Positions 8,818-16,641 of a stretch of 64,000 bases of DNA are shown here, one piece after another. The notes below the pieces were generated by a model. The model was not told where the DNA came from, did not search any database, and saw nothing but the letters and a program-made list of their open reading frames with translations. Made by a program: the position numbers and the translations under genes. Position 1 is the stretch's first letter; every line of letters begins with the position of its first letter. The DNA is from Microbacteriaceae bacterium (lineage in GTDB: Bacteria; Actinomycetota; Actinomycetes; Actinomycetales; Microbacteriaceae), in contig WQZN01000005.1 of the NCBI GenBank assembly GCA_009780695.1, positions 62,001-126,000 on the forward strand, read 5' to 3'.

Positions 8818-9239
8818 AGCGCGGCCAGTGCCGGCAGCACGTGGAACTCGAGCATCGGTGCGAGGTCGTCGGGCAGCTCGCCAGCGGGGTCGAGCCAGCG
8901 CAGCTCCTCGATCTCGGCGGCGGGCCCGGTGATCTCGACGAAGGGGTGCGTGAACACCGCGCTCTCGAGCTCGTAGCCGGGCTCGTTGGCCGCCGCCGAG
9001 CGGAACGCGCCGAGCGGGCACAGCAGCGCCGGTGAGAGCTCGACGCCGAGTTCCTCGTGCGCCTCGCGCAGGGCCGTCTCGGCGGCGGACTCCCCCGCCT
9101 CGGGCTTCCCGCCCGGCAGCATGAAGCGCGCGGTGTTGCGCTTCCTCGCCGTCAGCACGCGGCCCGCGGCATCCCGGATCACGACCGCGCTCACGCGGAT
9201 CAGCTTCTCGACGGGCGCGGAACCGGCGGCGGAGGTCAT
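8781..9239 (-). CDS. Nudix hydrolase
   Basis: 152 aa. Nudix enzymes hydrolyse nucleoside diphosphates linked to another group. The box is complete: GGKPEAGESAAETALREAHE followed by ELG, with the expected G-x5-E-x7-RE-x2-EE-x-G pattern. The substrate is not predictable, though the short size resembles MutT-like housecleaning enzymes. The C-terminal residues ALDLAENAPIRSE are encoded inside the palindrome at 8761-8817, so the end may have been created when the palindrome arrived. The start is probably leaderless. Confidence 0.9.
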   Translation of the reverse strand: MTSAAGSAPVEKLIRVSAVVIRDAAGRVLTARKRNTARFMLPGGKPEAGESAAETALREAHEELGVELSPALLCPLGAFRSAAANEPGYELESAVFTHPFVEITGPAAEIEELRWLDPAGELPDDLAPMLEFHVLPALAALDLAENAPIRSE

Positions 9240-9245
9240 GGCTCG

Positions 9246-9251
9246 AGCCTA
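9246..9251 (-). promoter_or_regulatory. Putative -10 (TAGGCT) of the Nudix gene
   Basis: TAGGCT is 6 nt upstream of the ATG with no Shine-Dalgarno between, fitting a leaderless transcript. Confidence 0.45.
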
Positions 9252-9272
9252 CGGCGCGGCGCGCGCCCGCCC

Positions 9273-10463
9273 TCATCGTGCGGCGACGCGCTCGTCCCAG
9301 TCGATCCGATAGCGCAGGTCGGGCCCGAAGGTCTTCTCCGGATCCATCGCCGCCTTGATGATGAGCGGCATCAGCGCCGCGGCCATCGCGCGCCCGAGCC
9401 GCCCGGGGGCCTTCGTCTGGTTCACCCGGTTCGCGCGCCTGGCGATCCCCTCCACCCGAGGTCGCCGCAGCGTCTCGTACGCGGCCACGGCCTCGTCGAC
9501 GGATGCCGCATCGCGCAGGCACTTCGCCAGCTCGACGGCGCTCTCGATCGAGAGCGACGCTCCCTGGCCCGAGCTGTTCGACGGCGCATGCACCGCGTCG
9601 CCGACGAGCACGAGCCGGCCCCGCGACCAGTGCGGCACACTCGGCATGATGAACAGGGCGCCCGTGGCGCTGAGGCGCTCGGGCGGAGTCGAACGGATCA
9701 GATCGCCCCCGGGGCTGTCGGCGCCATACGTCGCGAGCAGGGTCGCGCGCCACCGCTCGGAGGCGACGGCCCGGGCATCCCGCACGCTCATGGGCTCGGC
9801 CTGCGGCAGGTTGGCGCCCCACACCGTTCCGCCCTCGGGGTGCCGCCAGTACAGGTAGTAGGCCTTCTGCCCGAACGTGAAGTACATGACATCGGGGTCG
9901 CCGAACTCGAGCGGCGACCAGCCGTCGACGGAGAGCATGCCCGTGTACTTCGGGCCGGGCGCCGCCGCATCGATCAGCCGACGGGCGGTCGAGTGCACGC
10001 CGTCGGCGCCGATCAGCAGGTCGGCGGTCGCGGTCGTGCCGTCGTCGAAGCGCGCGGTCACGCCTGCACCCGTCTCGTCGGCCGCGACGAGCCGCTTGCC
10101 GTAGTGCGTCTCGACGCCGCGCTCGGCCGCGAGCTCATGCAGCGCGGCATACAGCTCGCGGCGCAGGATGATCCGCATCGCGGGCACGTCGGCGAGCGAC
10201 GGCATGCCGATCGTCTTCGCCCCGATCTGGGTCGCCTGCCGCGAGATCGGGTACGAGTGGTCGAGCACGGCCGACTCCGCGCCGATCACGCGCAGCCCCG
10301 CGACGCCGTTCGCCGCGAGGGCGATGGGGCCGCCGATCGCATCGGCGGGGCTCGGGTAGGCCTCGTAGACGGATGCCTCGACGCCCGCCTTCTGCAGTGC
10401 CATGGCCGCCGTGTGCCCGGCGATGCCGCCGCCGATCACCAGCGCCGTTCGAATCGCGCTCAT
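9273..10463 (-). CDS. FAD-dependent monooxygenase (PHBH fold)
   Basis: 396 aa. Such enzymes hydroxylate aromatic or polyketide-like substrates using NAD(P)H and O2. Visible are the FAD dinucleotide motif (VIGGGIAGHTAAMALQKAG), the middle DG motif (LLIGADGVHS), and the second FAD motif (RLVLVGDAVHAPSNSSGQG). The chosen ATG follows the regulator gene with an ATGA overlap. The tight pairing with a PadR-type regulator suggests an inducible detoxification or resistance function (for example of phenolic compounds or antibiotics), which is inference only. Confidence 0.9.
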   Translation of the reverse strand: MSAIRTALVIGGGIAGHTAAMALQKAGVEASVYEAYPSPADAIGGPIALAANGVAGLRVIGAESAVLDHSYPISRQATQIGAKTIGMPSLADVPAMRIILRRELYAALHELAAERGVETHYGKRLVAADETGAGVTARFDDGTTATADLLIGADGVHSTARRLIDAAAPGPKYTGMLSVDGWSPLEFGDPDVMYFTFGQKAYYLYWRHPEGGTVWGANLPQAEPMSVRDARAVASERWRATLLATYGADSPGGDLIRSTPPERLSATGALFIMPSVPHWSRGRLVLVGDAVHAPSNSSGQGASLSIESAVELAKCLRDAASVDEAVAAYETLRRPRVEGIARRANRVNQTKAPGRLGRAMAAALMPLIIKAAMDPEKTFGPDLRYRIDWDERVAAR

Positions 10464-11080
10464 GGGCGCCCTTCTTCCTGGTCCTCGCCCAGCGCGTCGA
10501 TGCGCCGGGCCCATTCATCCATCTCGGGGAAGGTGCCGGCCTCGAGCTCGCCGACGAGCGCCTTCACCCACGCGAGTTCGGACTCGAGCTGCGCGAGCTG
10601 GAACTCGTCCTCGATGAGGAAGAGGCGCGGCACCGTGCTGCGGAAGCCCTCGAGCTCGCCGCGTCGCTGACCGACGGTGCGCTCGAGCTGGGTCGCACGC
10701 ATGCGCAGCGCCTCGAGCACCTCCGCGGGGGGCAGGATCGCCATGACCGAGAGGCCGGCGACGAAGCGGGGGCGCTGCTCCCCCACCTCGGACAGCAGCT
10801 CACCGACCCAGTCGACAAGCTCATCACGGCCGGCCGGGGTCAGCCGGTAGACCGTGCGCTCGGGCCGCGTGCCCGCCCGTTCGGTGCCGACCGGCTCGAT
10901 CAGCCCGTGCTTCGCGAGGTTGCCGATGACCGTGTAGTAGGAGCCCCAGCGGAAGCCGAGGTCCTCGTCCTTGTTCCACTGCCGCAGCGTGCGCGCGAGC
11001 TCGTAGGGGTGGGCCGGCTGAGGCACGAGGCCGGACAGCACGGCCAGCGCCAGCAGGTTGTTCACTTTGCGTCGTCGCAT
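10460..11080 (-). CDS. PadR family transcriptional regulator
   Basis: 206 aa. The N-terminal winged helix (about 1-85; LALAVLSGL, HPYELARTL, YYTVIGNLAKHGLIEP) is diagnostic for PadR, and the C-terminal half is a helical dimerisation domain rich in Glu and Arg (VirR/PadR_C type). It precedes and overlaps the monooxygenase, so it probably represses its own operon. A 16-bp palindrome (11107-11122) covers its likely -10 element. The ATG at 11080 is chosen because the wHTH begins immediately after it. Confidence 0.88.
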   Translation of the reverse strand: MRRRKVNNLLALAVLSGLVPQPAHPYELARTLRQWNKDEDLGFRWGSYYTVIGNLAKHGLIEPVGTERAGTRPERTVYRLTPAGRDELVDWVGELLSEVGEQRPRFVAGLSVMAILPPAEVLEALRMRATQLERTVGQRRGELEGFRSTVPRLFLIEDEFQLAQLESELAWVKALVGELEAGTFPEMDEWARRIDALGEDQEEGRP

Positions 11081-11106
11081 CCCGCACCCCACCGCTCGTT
11101 TCCGAT

Positions 11107-11122
11107 TACTCGTGCACGAGTA
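11107..11122. promoter_or_regulatory. Candidate PadR operator over the promoter
   Basis: TACTCGTGCACGAGTA is a perfect 16-bp palindrome in the divergent region between padR and the MOSC gene. On the minus strand it overlaps a good -10 hexamer (TATACT), an arrangement expected for autorepression. The classical PadR half-site ATGT is absent, so the assignment rests on position and symmetry. Confidence 0.5.
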
Positions 11123-11225
11123 TACGCCTCCGAGCACAAACCTCCAGCCCGTCATCCCACTGCCATTCGTCGGCAGGATCGCGCCAGACCTCGAGCGACC
11201 CGACAACATGCGCGGCCGGCCGCGC

Positions 11226-11231
11226 TACGTT
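11226..11231 (+). promoter_or_regulatory. Putative -10 (TACGTT) of the MOSC gene
   Basis: TACGTT is 6 nt before the ATG without a Shine-Dalgarno, fitting a leaderless transcript. Confidence 0.45.
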
Positions 11232-11237
11232 CGGCCC

Positions 11238-11786
11238 ATGACCGACATCGCGCCCCGCGTCATCGCCGTCCACATCAGCCCGACGCACTCGTTCTCGAAG
11301 CAGCCCGTCGACAGCATCGAGCTGCACGAGGGCCTCGGCGTCGCGGGCGATGCGCACTACGGCGCGACGGTGCAGCACCGCTCGCGCGTCGCGCGGGACC
11401 CGTCCACGCCGAACATCCGCCAGGTGCACCTCATGCACGCCGAGCTCTTCGACGAGCTCGCGGCCGCGGGGCACCACGTCGAACCGGGGCAGCTCGGCGA
11501 GAACGTCACGACCCGCGGCATCCCGCTGCTCGACCTGCCCGTCGGCACGCGCCTCGTCATCGCCGACGCCGTCGTCACGATCACGGGCCTGCGCAACCCG
11601 TGCCAGCAGATCAACGACTTCCAGAGCGGCCTGCTGAAGCACGTCGTGTTCACCGATGCGGCCGGGGATGTCGTGCGCCTCGCCGGCGTGATGGGCATCG
11701 TCTCGCGCTCCGGCACGGTGCGCCCGGGCACCGCGGTCGCGGTCGAGCTGCCGCCCGAGCCGCGCTTCCCGCTCACGAACGTCTAG
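11238..11786 (+). CDS. MOSC domain-containing protein
   Basis: 182 aa. MOSC proteins bind sulfur-carrying molybdenum cofactor or act on N-hydroxylated substrates. The conserved region GENVTTRGIPLLDLPVG and the near-invariant cysteine in ITGLRNPCQQI are present, and the size fits the short YiiM/MOSC type. Its 3' end overlaps the convergent regulator gene by 4 bases. No molybdenum cofactor gene is nearby; the sulfur-related neighbours at 11.8-14.0 kb may be coincidental. Confidence 0.85.
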   Translation: MTDIAPRVIAVHISPTHSFSKQPVDSIELHEGLGVAGDAHYGATVQHRSRVARDPSTPNIRQVHLMHAELFDELAAAGHHVEPGQLGENVTTRGIPLLDLPVGTRLVIADAVVTITGLRNPCQQINDFQSGLLKHVVFTDAAGDVVRLAGVMGIVSRSGTVRPGTAVAVELPPEPRFPLTNV

Positions 11787-12064
11787 GACAGCGAGAGGAA
11801 CAGCTTCTCGAGCTCGTCCATCGAGACGCCGGCCGCGGCATCCTCACCGACGGCCTCGGGGTCGACGAGACAGTCCCTCATGGCGGTCGCGATGATCTGG
11901 AAGCCGGCCTTGTCGAGCGCCGAGCTCACGGCCGCCAGCTGCGTGACGACGGGCCTGCACTCGCCGCCCGACTCGACCGCGGCGATCACCGCGGCGAGCT
12001 GCCCCTGAGCGCGCCTCAGCCTGTTCAGGATCTTGCGCTGGGTCTCGGCATCCGCGATCGCCAT
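11783..12064 (-). CDS. CsoR/CstR (DUF156) family repressor, persulfide-sensor type
   Basis: 93 aa all-helical repressor of the DUF156 family. Copper-sensing CsoR uses Cys36, His61 and Cys65. Here Cys36 (GGECRP) and Cys65 (MRDC) are kept at the same positions, but position 61 is Ala. Loss of the histidine with retention of both cysteines is the pattern of CstR, which senses sulfane sulfur by forming inter-cysteine polysulfides. The divergent gene for a CoA-disulfide/persulfide reductase with a rhodanese domain supports this reading. A matching operator lies between them. Confidence 0.85.
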   Translation of the reverse strand: MAIADAETQRKILNRLRRAQGQLAAVIAAVESGGECRPVVTQLAAVSSALDKAGFQIIATAMRDCLVDPEAVGEDAAAGVSMDELEKLFLSLS

Positions 12065-12097
12065 GGTGCTCCTCCGGGTTCCTGCTGACAGCTCGAC

Positions 12098-12115
12098 TAT
12101 ACCCCCTGGGGTATA
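12098..12115. promoter_or_regulatory. CsoR/CstR-type operator
   Basis: TATACCCC-CT-GGGGTATA: two 8-bp arms around a 2-bp centre, in the 94-bp divergent region between the repressor and the Cys-rich/reductase operon. A TATACCCC/GGGGTATA G-tract palindrome is the characteristic operator of this repressor family. Confidence 0.8.
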
Positions 12116-12158
12116 TTGAAGGCGTATCCACCGCGCACTCGATCGAGGAGAGACCACC

Positions 12159-12341
12159 ATGTGCCGAGCTGTGACCTGCACGACCTGCGGCAAGACCACC
12201 TGGGCGGGCTGCGGCGAGCACGTCGACGCGGTGCGCCGCACGGTGCCCGCGGCGCAGTGGTGCGCCGGCCACGACGACGCGCAGAGCCAGAGCCAGGCCC
12301 CGGCCCAGGGCGGCTTCTTCTCCAAGCTGTTCCAGCGGTGA
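12159..12341 (+). CDS. Small cysteine-rich protein
   Basis: 60 aa with five cysteines in the first half: MCRAVTCTTCGKTTWAGCGE and QWCAGH, followed by a Gln/Ala linker and FFSKLFQR. The Cys-x5-Cys-x2-Cys ... Cys layout suggests metal or sulfur binding; no named function is known to me. It is the first gene behind the CstR-type operator and overlaps the reductase gene, which ties it to persulfide handling. Confidence 0.75.
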   Translation: MCRAVTCTTCGKTTWAGCGEHVDAVRRTVPAAQWCAGHDDAQSQSQAPAQGGFFSKLFQR

Positions 12342-14023
12342 ACGCGCAGGCCGCCATGACCCTCAAGGTCGTCATCATCGGCGGCGTCGCGGGCGGCATG
12401 TCCGCCGCGACGCGCCTGCGCCGTCTCGACGAGCAGGCCGAGATCGTCGTGTTCGAGCGCGGCCCCGAGGTCTCGTACGCGAACTGCGGCCTGCCCTACT
12501 ACGTCGGCGGCTCGATCGAGCAGCGCGATGCACTGCTGCTGCAGACCCCCGCCTCGCTGCACCGCCGCTTCCGCCTCGACGTGCGCGTGCGCCATGAGGT
12601 CGTCGGCATCGACACGGCCGCCCACACCGTCGAGGTCGCCGACCTCGCGACCGGGCGCCGCTTCACCGAGGGCTACGACAAGCTCGTGCTCGCGCCCGGC
12701 TCGCGCCCGCGCCGCGATGAGCCGGCGAGCGGAATCCCCACGCTGAGCCTGCGGACCGTCGAGGATGCCGACGCCGTGCTCGCCGCTCTGCTCGCCGAGC
12801 CGGGCGCCCCGGTCGTGGTCGTCGGCGGCGGCTACACCGGCCTCGAGGCGGTCGAGAATCTCGTCGCCCGCGGCGCCCGCGTGACCCTCGTGCAGCGCGG
12901 CAGCCAGCTGCTCTCGCCACTCGACGAGGAGATGGCGGCGCCGCTCGTCGACGTCGTGCGGGCGCAGGGCGTCGACGTGCGCCTCGGTGTCGAGATCGAG
13001 CGGGTCGACGGCGGCCTGGTCGTGCTGAGCGACGGGTCGGGCATTCCGGCCGCCCTCATCGTCGACGCCTCGGGCGTCGTGCCCGAGGCCGGCCTCGCCG
13101 CCGCCGCGGGCCTGCGCCTCGGCCGCACGGGCGGCATCGCGGTCGACGACATATGCCGCACGAGCGACCCGGATGTCTTCGCCGTCGGCGACGGCGCCGA
13201 GAAGTCCGACCTCGTCGGCGGCGACGCGGCGCTCATCACCATGGCCGGCCTCGCGAACCGCCACGGCCGCATGGTCGCCGACATCATCGCGGGCCGCGAC
13301 GAGACCGTGCGCGGCTCGCTCGGCACCGGCATCGTCAACGTCTTCGACACCGTCGCCGCGAAGGTCGGCTGGAGCGAGCGCCAGCTGCGCGCCGCCGGCC
13401 GCGACCACTACACGGTGCACGTGCACCCCGGCTCGCACGCGGGCTACTACCCCGGCGCCGAGACGCTCTCGATGAAGCTGCTCGCCGACCCGGCATCCGA
13501 CCGGATCCTCGGTGCGCAGATCGTCGGGCGCGACGGCGTCGACAAGCGCATCGACGTGATCGCGGTCGCGATGCACGCGGGGCTGCCCGCGTCCGAGCTC
13601 GCCCATCTCGAGCTGGCCTACGCGCCGCAGTTCGGTTCGGCCAAGGACGCCGTCAACATGCTCGGCTACGTCGCCGAGAACGTGCGCACCGGCACCACGC
13701 CGAGCGTGCAGTGGCACGAGCTCGAGGCCGCGCAGGCCGCAGGCACGGCGCTCGTCGATGTGCGCACGCCCGGCGAGTTCGCGCGCGGCGCGATCCCCGG
13801 CGCGATCAACCTGCCGCTCGACGAGCTGCGCGAGCGCCTCGACGAGGTGCCCGCGGGCGAGCTGATCGTGCACTGCCAGGTCGGCCTGCGCGGCCACCTC
13901 GCCGTGCGGCTGCTCAGCCAGCACGGCTTCGCGCCGCGCAACCTCGACGGCGGCTACCGCACATGGGTCGCGGGCCGGGCGGCGCGCGAGGCGGCGCAGC
14001 CGCGAGAGGATGCCGCCGCCTGA
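12338..14023 (+). CDS. CoA-disulfide/persulfide reductase with C-terminal rhodanese domain
   Basis: 561 aa. Residues about 7-450 form an FAD/NAD(P)H disulfide reductase of the CoADR family: VVIIGGVAGGMSAATRLRR binds FAD and SYANCGLPYYVGG carries the single active-site cysteine that forms a mixed disulfide with CoA. VVVVGGGYTGLEAVENL binds NAD(P)H. Residues about 465-550 are a rhodanese domain (LVDVRTPGEF, catalytic Cys in VHCQVGLRG). CoADR-rhodanese fusions reduce CoA-persulfide or polysulfide, releasing sulfide. The GTG start overlaps the preceding stop (GTGA); an ATG at 12356 is the alternative. Confidence 0.93.
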   Translation: MNAQAAMTLKVVIIGGVAGGMSAATRLRRLDEQAEIVVFERGPEVSYANCGLPYYVGGSIEQRDALLLQTPASLHRRFRLDVRVRHEVVGIDTAAHTVEVADLATGRRFTEGYDKLVLAPGSRPRRDEPASGIPTLSLRTVEDADAVLAALLAEPGAPVVVVGGGYTGLEAVENLVARGARVTLVQRGSQLLSPLDEEMAAPLVDVVRAQGVDVRLGVEIERVDGGLVVLSDGSGIPAALIVDASGVVPEAGLAAAAGLRLGRTGGIAVDDICRTSDPDVFAVGDGAEKSDLVGGDAALITMAGLANRHGRMVADIIAGRDETVRGSLGTGIVNVFDTVAAKVGWSERQLRAAGRDHYTVHVHPGSHAGYYPGAETLSMKLLADPASDRILGAQIVGRDGVDKRIDVIAVAMHAGLPASELAHLELAYAPQFGSAKDAVNMLGYVAENVRTGTTPSVQWHELEAAQAAGTALVDVRTPGEFARGAIPGAINLPLDELRERLDEVPAGELIVHCQVGLRGHLAVRLLSQHGFAPRNLDGGYRTWVAGRAAREAAQPREDAAA

Positions 14024-14062
14024 GCCGCGGCCGGCCGCGGCCCCCGTGCCCGACCTGCGACG

Positions 14063-14968
14063 ATGGCTGACGTGAAGATGCACGACGACGAGGTCGACCT
14101 CTCCCCCGCTGACGTGCGGCGCCTGGTGGCCGCGCAGTTCCCGGCGTGGGCAAGGCTCCCTGTCGAGCGCGTGCCGTCGGACGGCACCGTCAACACCATG
14201 TTCCGGCTCGGCGACGACAAGGTCGTGCGGCTGCCGATCATCGTGACGGGGTCGGCCGATGTGGAGCATGAGTCCGACATCCTCGCCCGCCTGCAGGCCG
14301 CACTGACCGCCGAAGTGCCGCGCCTGCTCGGCCGCGGCGCGCCCGACGCCGGCTACCCGTTCGCGTGGTCCGTGCTCGAGTGGCTGCCGGGGCGCATCCC
14401 CGACCCCGAGGCGCTCGTCGACGAGCTCGCCCTCGCCGACGGCCTCGCGGACTTCCTGCTCGAACTGCGCGCGGCACCGGTCGACGGTGCCCCGGCCGCC
14501 TACCGCGGCGGCGGTCTCGATCAGCTGCGCGGGCTCGACGAGCCCGTGCGCGGCTGCCTCGCGCAGGTCGCCGATCTCGTCGACGCGACGCGGCTGACCG
14601 AGATCTGGGCGGATGCCCTGGCCGGGCAGCCCTCGACCGATCCACCCGCCTGGCTGCACAGCGACCTGCTGCCGTCGAACGTGCTCGTCGACGAGACGGG
14701 GCGCCTCACGGGCGTCCTCGACTGGCCGACCGCCGGCGTCGGCGACACCTCGGGCGACCTGCTCGCCGCCTGGAACATCCTGGGGCCCGGCGGCCGCGAT
14801 CGCCTGCGCGCCCGCCTCGCGATCGACGACGGCGCCTGGTCGCGCGGTCGCGGCTGGGCGCTCGCGCAGGCGACGATCGCGCTGCCCTACTACCGTGACA
14901 CGAACCCCGGCATGCGGCGCATGGCGCTGCGCGCGCTGACGCAGTTGACGCTCGACACGTGGGCGTAG
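14063..14968 (+). CDS. Aminoglycoside phosphotransferase (APH)-fold kinase
   Basis: 301 aa. The fold transfers phosphate from ATP to a small-molecule hydroxyl. The catalytic Brenner motif is intact (WLHSDLLPSNVLVD, His-x-Asp-x4-Asn), followed by the metal-binding Asp in VLDWPTAGVGD, and the ATP-contacting lysine region is DKVVRLPIIV. It resembles APH-like proteins annotated in Gram-positives with unknown substrates more than true resistance enzymes, so resistance should not be assumed. Confidence 0.85.
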   Translation: MADVKMHDDEVDLSPADVRRLVAAQFPAWARLPVERVPSDGTVNTMFRLGDDKVVRLPIIVTGSADVEHESDILARLQAALTAEVPRLLGRGAPDAGYPFAWSVLEWLPGRIPDPEALVDELALADGLADFLLELRAAPVDGAPAAYRGGGLDQLRGLDEPVRGCLAQVADLVDATRLTEIWADALAGQPSTDPPAWLHSDLLPSNVLVDETGRLTGVLDWPTAGVGDTSGDLLAAWNILGPGGRDRLRARLAIDDGAWSRGRGWALAQATIALPYYRDTNPGMRRMALRALTQLTLDTWA

Positions 14969-15058
14969 ATCTCGGTTCTGATGTTCGAAGATGCCCGAGA
15001 TCGTGACATCCCGGCATTCATTCGGTTTTTTATCTCACATTCGAGATAGCATCGCGTC
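14968..15058 (+). promoter_or_regulatory. Palindromes and promoter region before the HTH-MurA gene
   Basis: An inverted repeat GATCTCGG/CCGAGATC (14968-14975 and 14995-15002) follows the kinase stop and may terminate it. A T6 tract and a second dyad, TATCTC-N6-GAGATA (15031-15048), lie just before the next ATG; the TATCTC/GAGATA dyad is a plausible operator for the HTH domain encoded downstream. No Shine-Dalgarno is visible. Confidence 0.5.
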
Positions 15059-16624
15059 ATGGCTGACACCATCGAACTGCCCTCCGACACGACCGACGTC
15101 GTCGCCCCGCTGCGCGAGGTCGGCGCTCTGATCCGCCAGGCCCGCCAGGGTCGCGGCTTCACTCAGGCGCAGCTCGCCCAGCGCGTCGGCACGAGCCAGA
15201 GCGCCATCAACCGTATCGAGCAGGGCGGCCAGAACCTGAGCCTCGAGCTGCTCTCGCGCATCGGCCGCGCCCTCGACCAGGAGATCGTGTCGATCGGCGG
15301 CGCCCCGAAGCGCTCGCACCTGCGCGTGCACGGCGGGGTGAAGCTGTCGGGCTCGATCGCCGTGAACTCGAGCAAGAACGGCGCCGTCGCACTGCTCTGC
15401 GCCGCGCTGCTGAACCACGGCGTCACCCGCCTGCACAAGGTCGCCCGCATCGTCGAGGTCGACCGCATCATCGAGGTGCTGCGCAGCCTCGGTGCGACCG
15501 TCACGTGGAGCGCCGACGGCGAGCTGCTCGAGATCCGCGCGCCCGAACGGCTGCGCCTCGACGCCATCGACGCGGATGCCGCGCGCCGCACCCGCAGCGT
15601 GCTCATGTTCCTCGGCCCGCTCAGCGGCCGCTTCGACGACTTCCGTCTGCCCTACGCCGGCGGCTGCGACCTCGGCACCCGCACGGTCGAGCCGCACCTC
15701 ATCGCGCTGCGCCCCTTCGGCGTCGACGTCGAGGCGACCGCCGGCTGGTATCGGGTGCACGTCGACCGCGACCGCGGCGAGGCGCGCTCGATCGTGCTCA
15801 CCGAGCGCGGCGACACCGTCACCGAGAACGCGATCCTGGCGGCGGCCGCCAACGACGGCGTGACCGTCATCCGCAATGCCAGCCCGAACTACATGGTGCA
15901 GGACCTGTGCTTCTTCCTCGAGCTGCTCGGCGTCGAGATCACAGGCATCGGCACGACCACCCTGCGCATCGTCGGCAAGCCCGACATCGACGCCGACGTC
16001 GACTACTGGCCCGGCGAGGACCCGGTCGAGGCGATGACCCTGCTCACCGCGGGCATCGTCACCGGCTCGACGCTCACGGTCACGCGCGCGCCGATCGAGT
16101 TCCTCGAGATCGAGCTCGCGACGCTCGCCGAGATGGGCCTGAAGTTCGATGTGAGCGCCGAGTACCCGGCCGCGAACGGGCGCACCCGGCTCGTCGACGT
16201 GACGGTGCACCCGTCGCAGCTGCGCGCGCCGATCGACAAGATCCACGCCATGCCCTTCCCCGGCCTCAACATCGACAACCTGCCGTTCTTCGTGATCATC
16301 GCGGCGATGGCCGAGGGCACGACGCTCGTGCACGACTGGGTGTACGAGGGCCGCGCCATCCACCTGCTCGACCTCAACCGCCTCGGCGTCAAGCTCTCGC
16401 TGCGCGACCCGCACCGCATCGACGTGACGGGCCCGTCGCACCTCTCGGGCGCCGAGGTGAGCTGCCCGCCTGCACTGCGGCCCGCGGTCGTCATCCTGCT
16501 CGCGATGCTCGCGTCGAAGGGCGAGAGCGTGCTGCGCAACGTCGGCATCATCGCGCGCGGCTACGAGGACCTGCAGTCGCGCCTCGTGGGCCTCGGTGCG
16601 TCGATCGAGACGTTCCACGATTGA
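15059..16624 (+). CDS. XRE-type HTH fused to a MurA-like enolpyruvyl transferase
   Basis: 521 aa. Residues about 18-80 form an XRE helix-turn-helix (IRQARQGRGFTQAQLAQRVG, TSQSAINRIEQGG). The rest is an EPT-fold protein like MurA, which joins enolpyruvate to UDP-GlcNAc. Residues equivalent to the E. coli catalytic set appear kept: Lys106 (NSSKNGAV), Cys203 (AGGCDLGTR) and Asp406 (PGLNIDNL). The surrounding signature differs from MurA, which reads PTDMQ around the Asp. It could be a regulated second MurA or a transferase-derived regulator. Housekeeping murA is not in the window. Confidence 0.88.
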   Translation: MADTIELPSDTTDVVAPLREVGALIRQARQGRGFTQAQLAQRVGTSQSAINRIEQGGQNLSLELLSRIGRALDQEIVSIGGAPKRSHLRVHGGVKLSGSIAVNSSKNGAVALLCAALLNHGVTRLHKVARIVEVDRIIEVLRSLGATVTWSADGELLEIRAPERLRLDAIDADAARRTRSVLMFLGPLSGRFDDFRLPYAGGCDLGTRTVEPHLIALRPFGVDVEATAGWYRVHVDRDRGEARSIVLTERGDTVTENAILAAAANDGVTVIRNASPNYMVQDLCFFLELLGVEITGIGTTTLRIVGKPDIDADVDYWPGEDPVEAMTLLTAGIVTGSTLTVTRAPIEFLEIELATLAEMGLKFDVSAEYPAANGRTRLVDVTVHPSQLRAPIDKIHAMPFPGLNIDNLPFFVIIAAMAEGTTLVHDWVYEGRAIHLLDLNRLGVKLSLRDPHRIDVTGPSHLSGAEVSCPPALRPAVVILLAMLASKGESVLRNVGIIARGYEDLQSRLVGLGASIETFHD

Positions 16625-16641
16625 GGCGGTGGGCGGCTGCG

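Noticed and set aside
11783..14659. A 958-codon open frame on the minus strand
   Set aside because: Only its last 94 codons (the CsoR/CstR gene) make a recognisable protein. The rest is antisense to the CoADR-rhodanese and kinase genes and rich in Arg/Ala/Gly, as expected from GC-rich shadow frames.
14063..14968. Aminoglycoside resistance gene
   Set aside because: The fold and catalytic loop fit, but sequence features are not specific to any known resistance class; kept as a kinase of unknown substrate.
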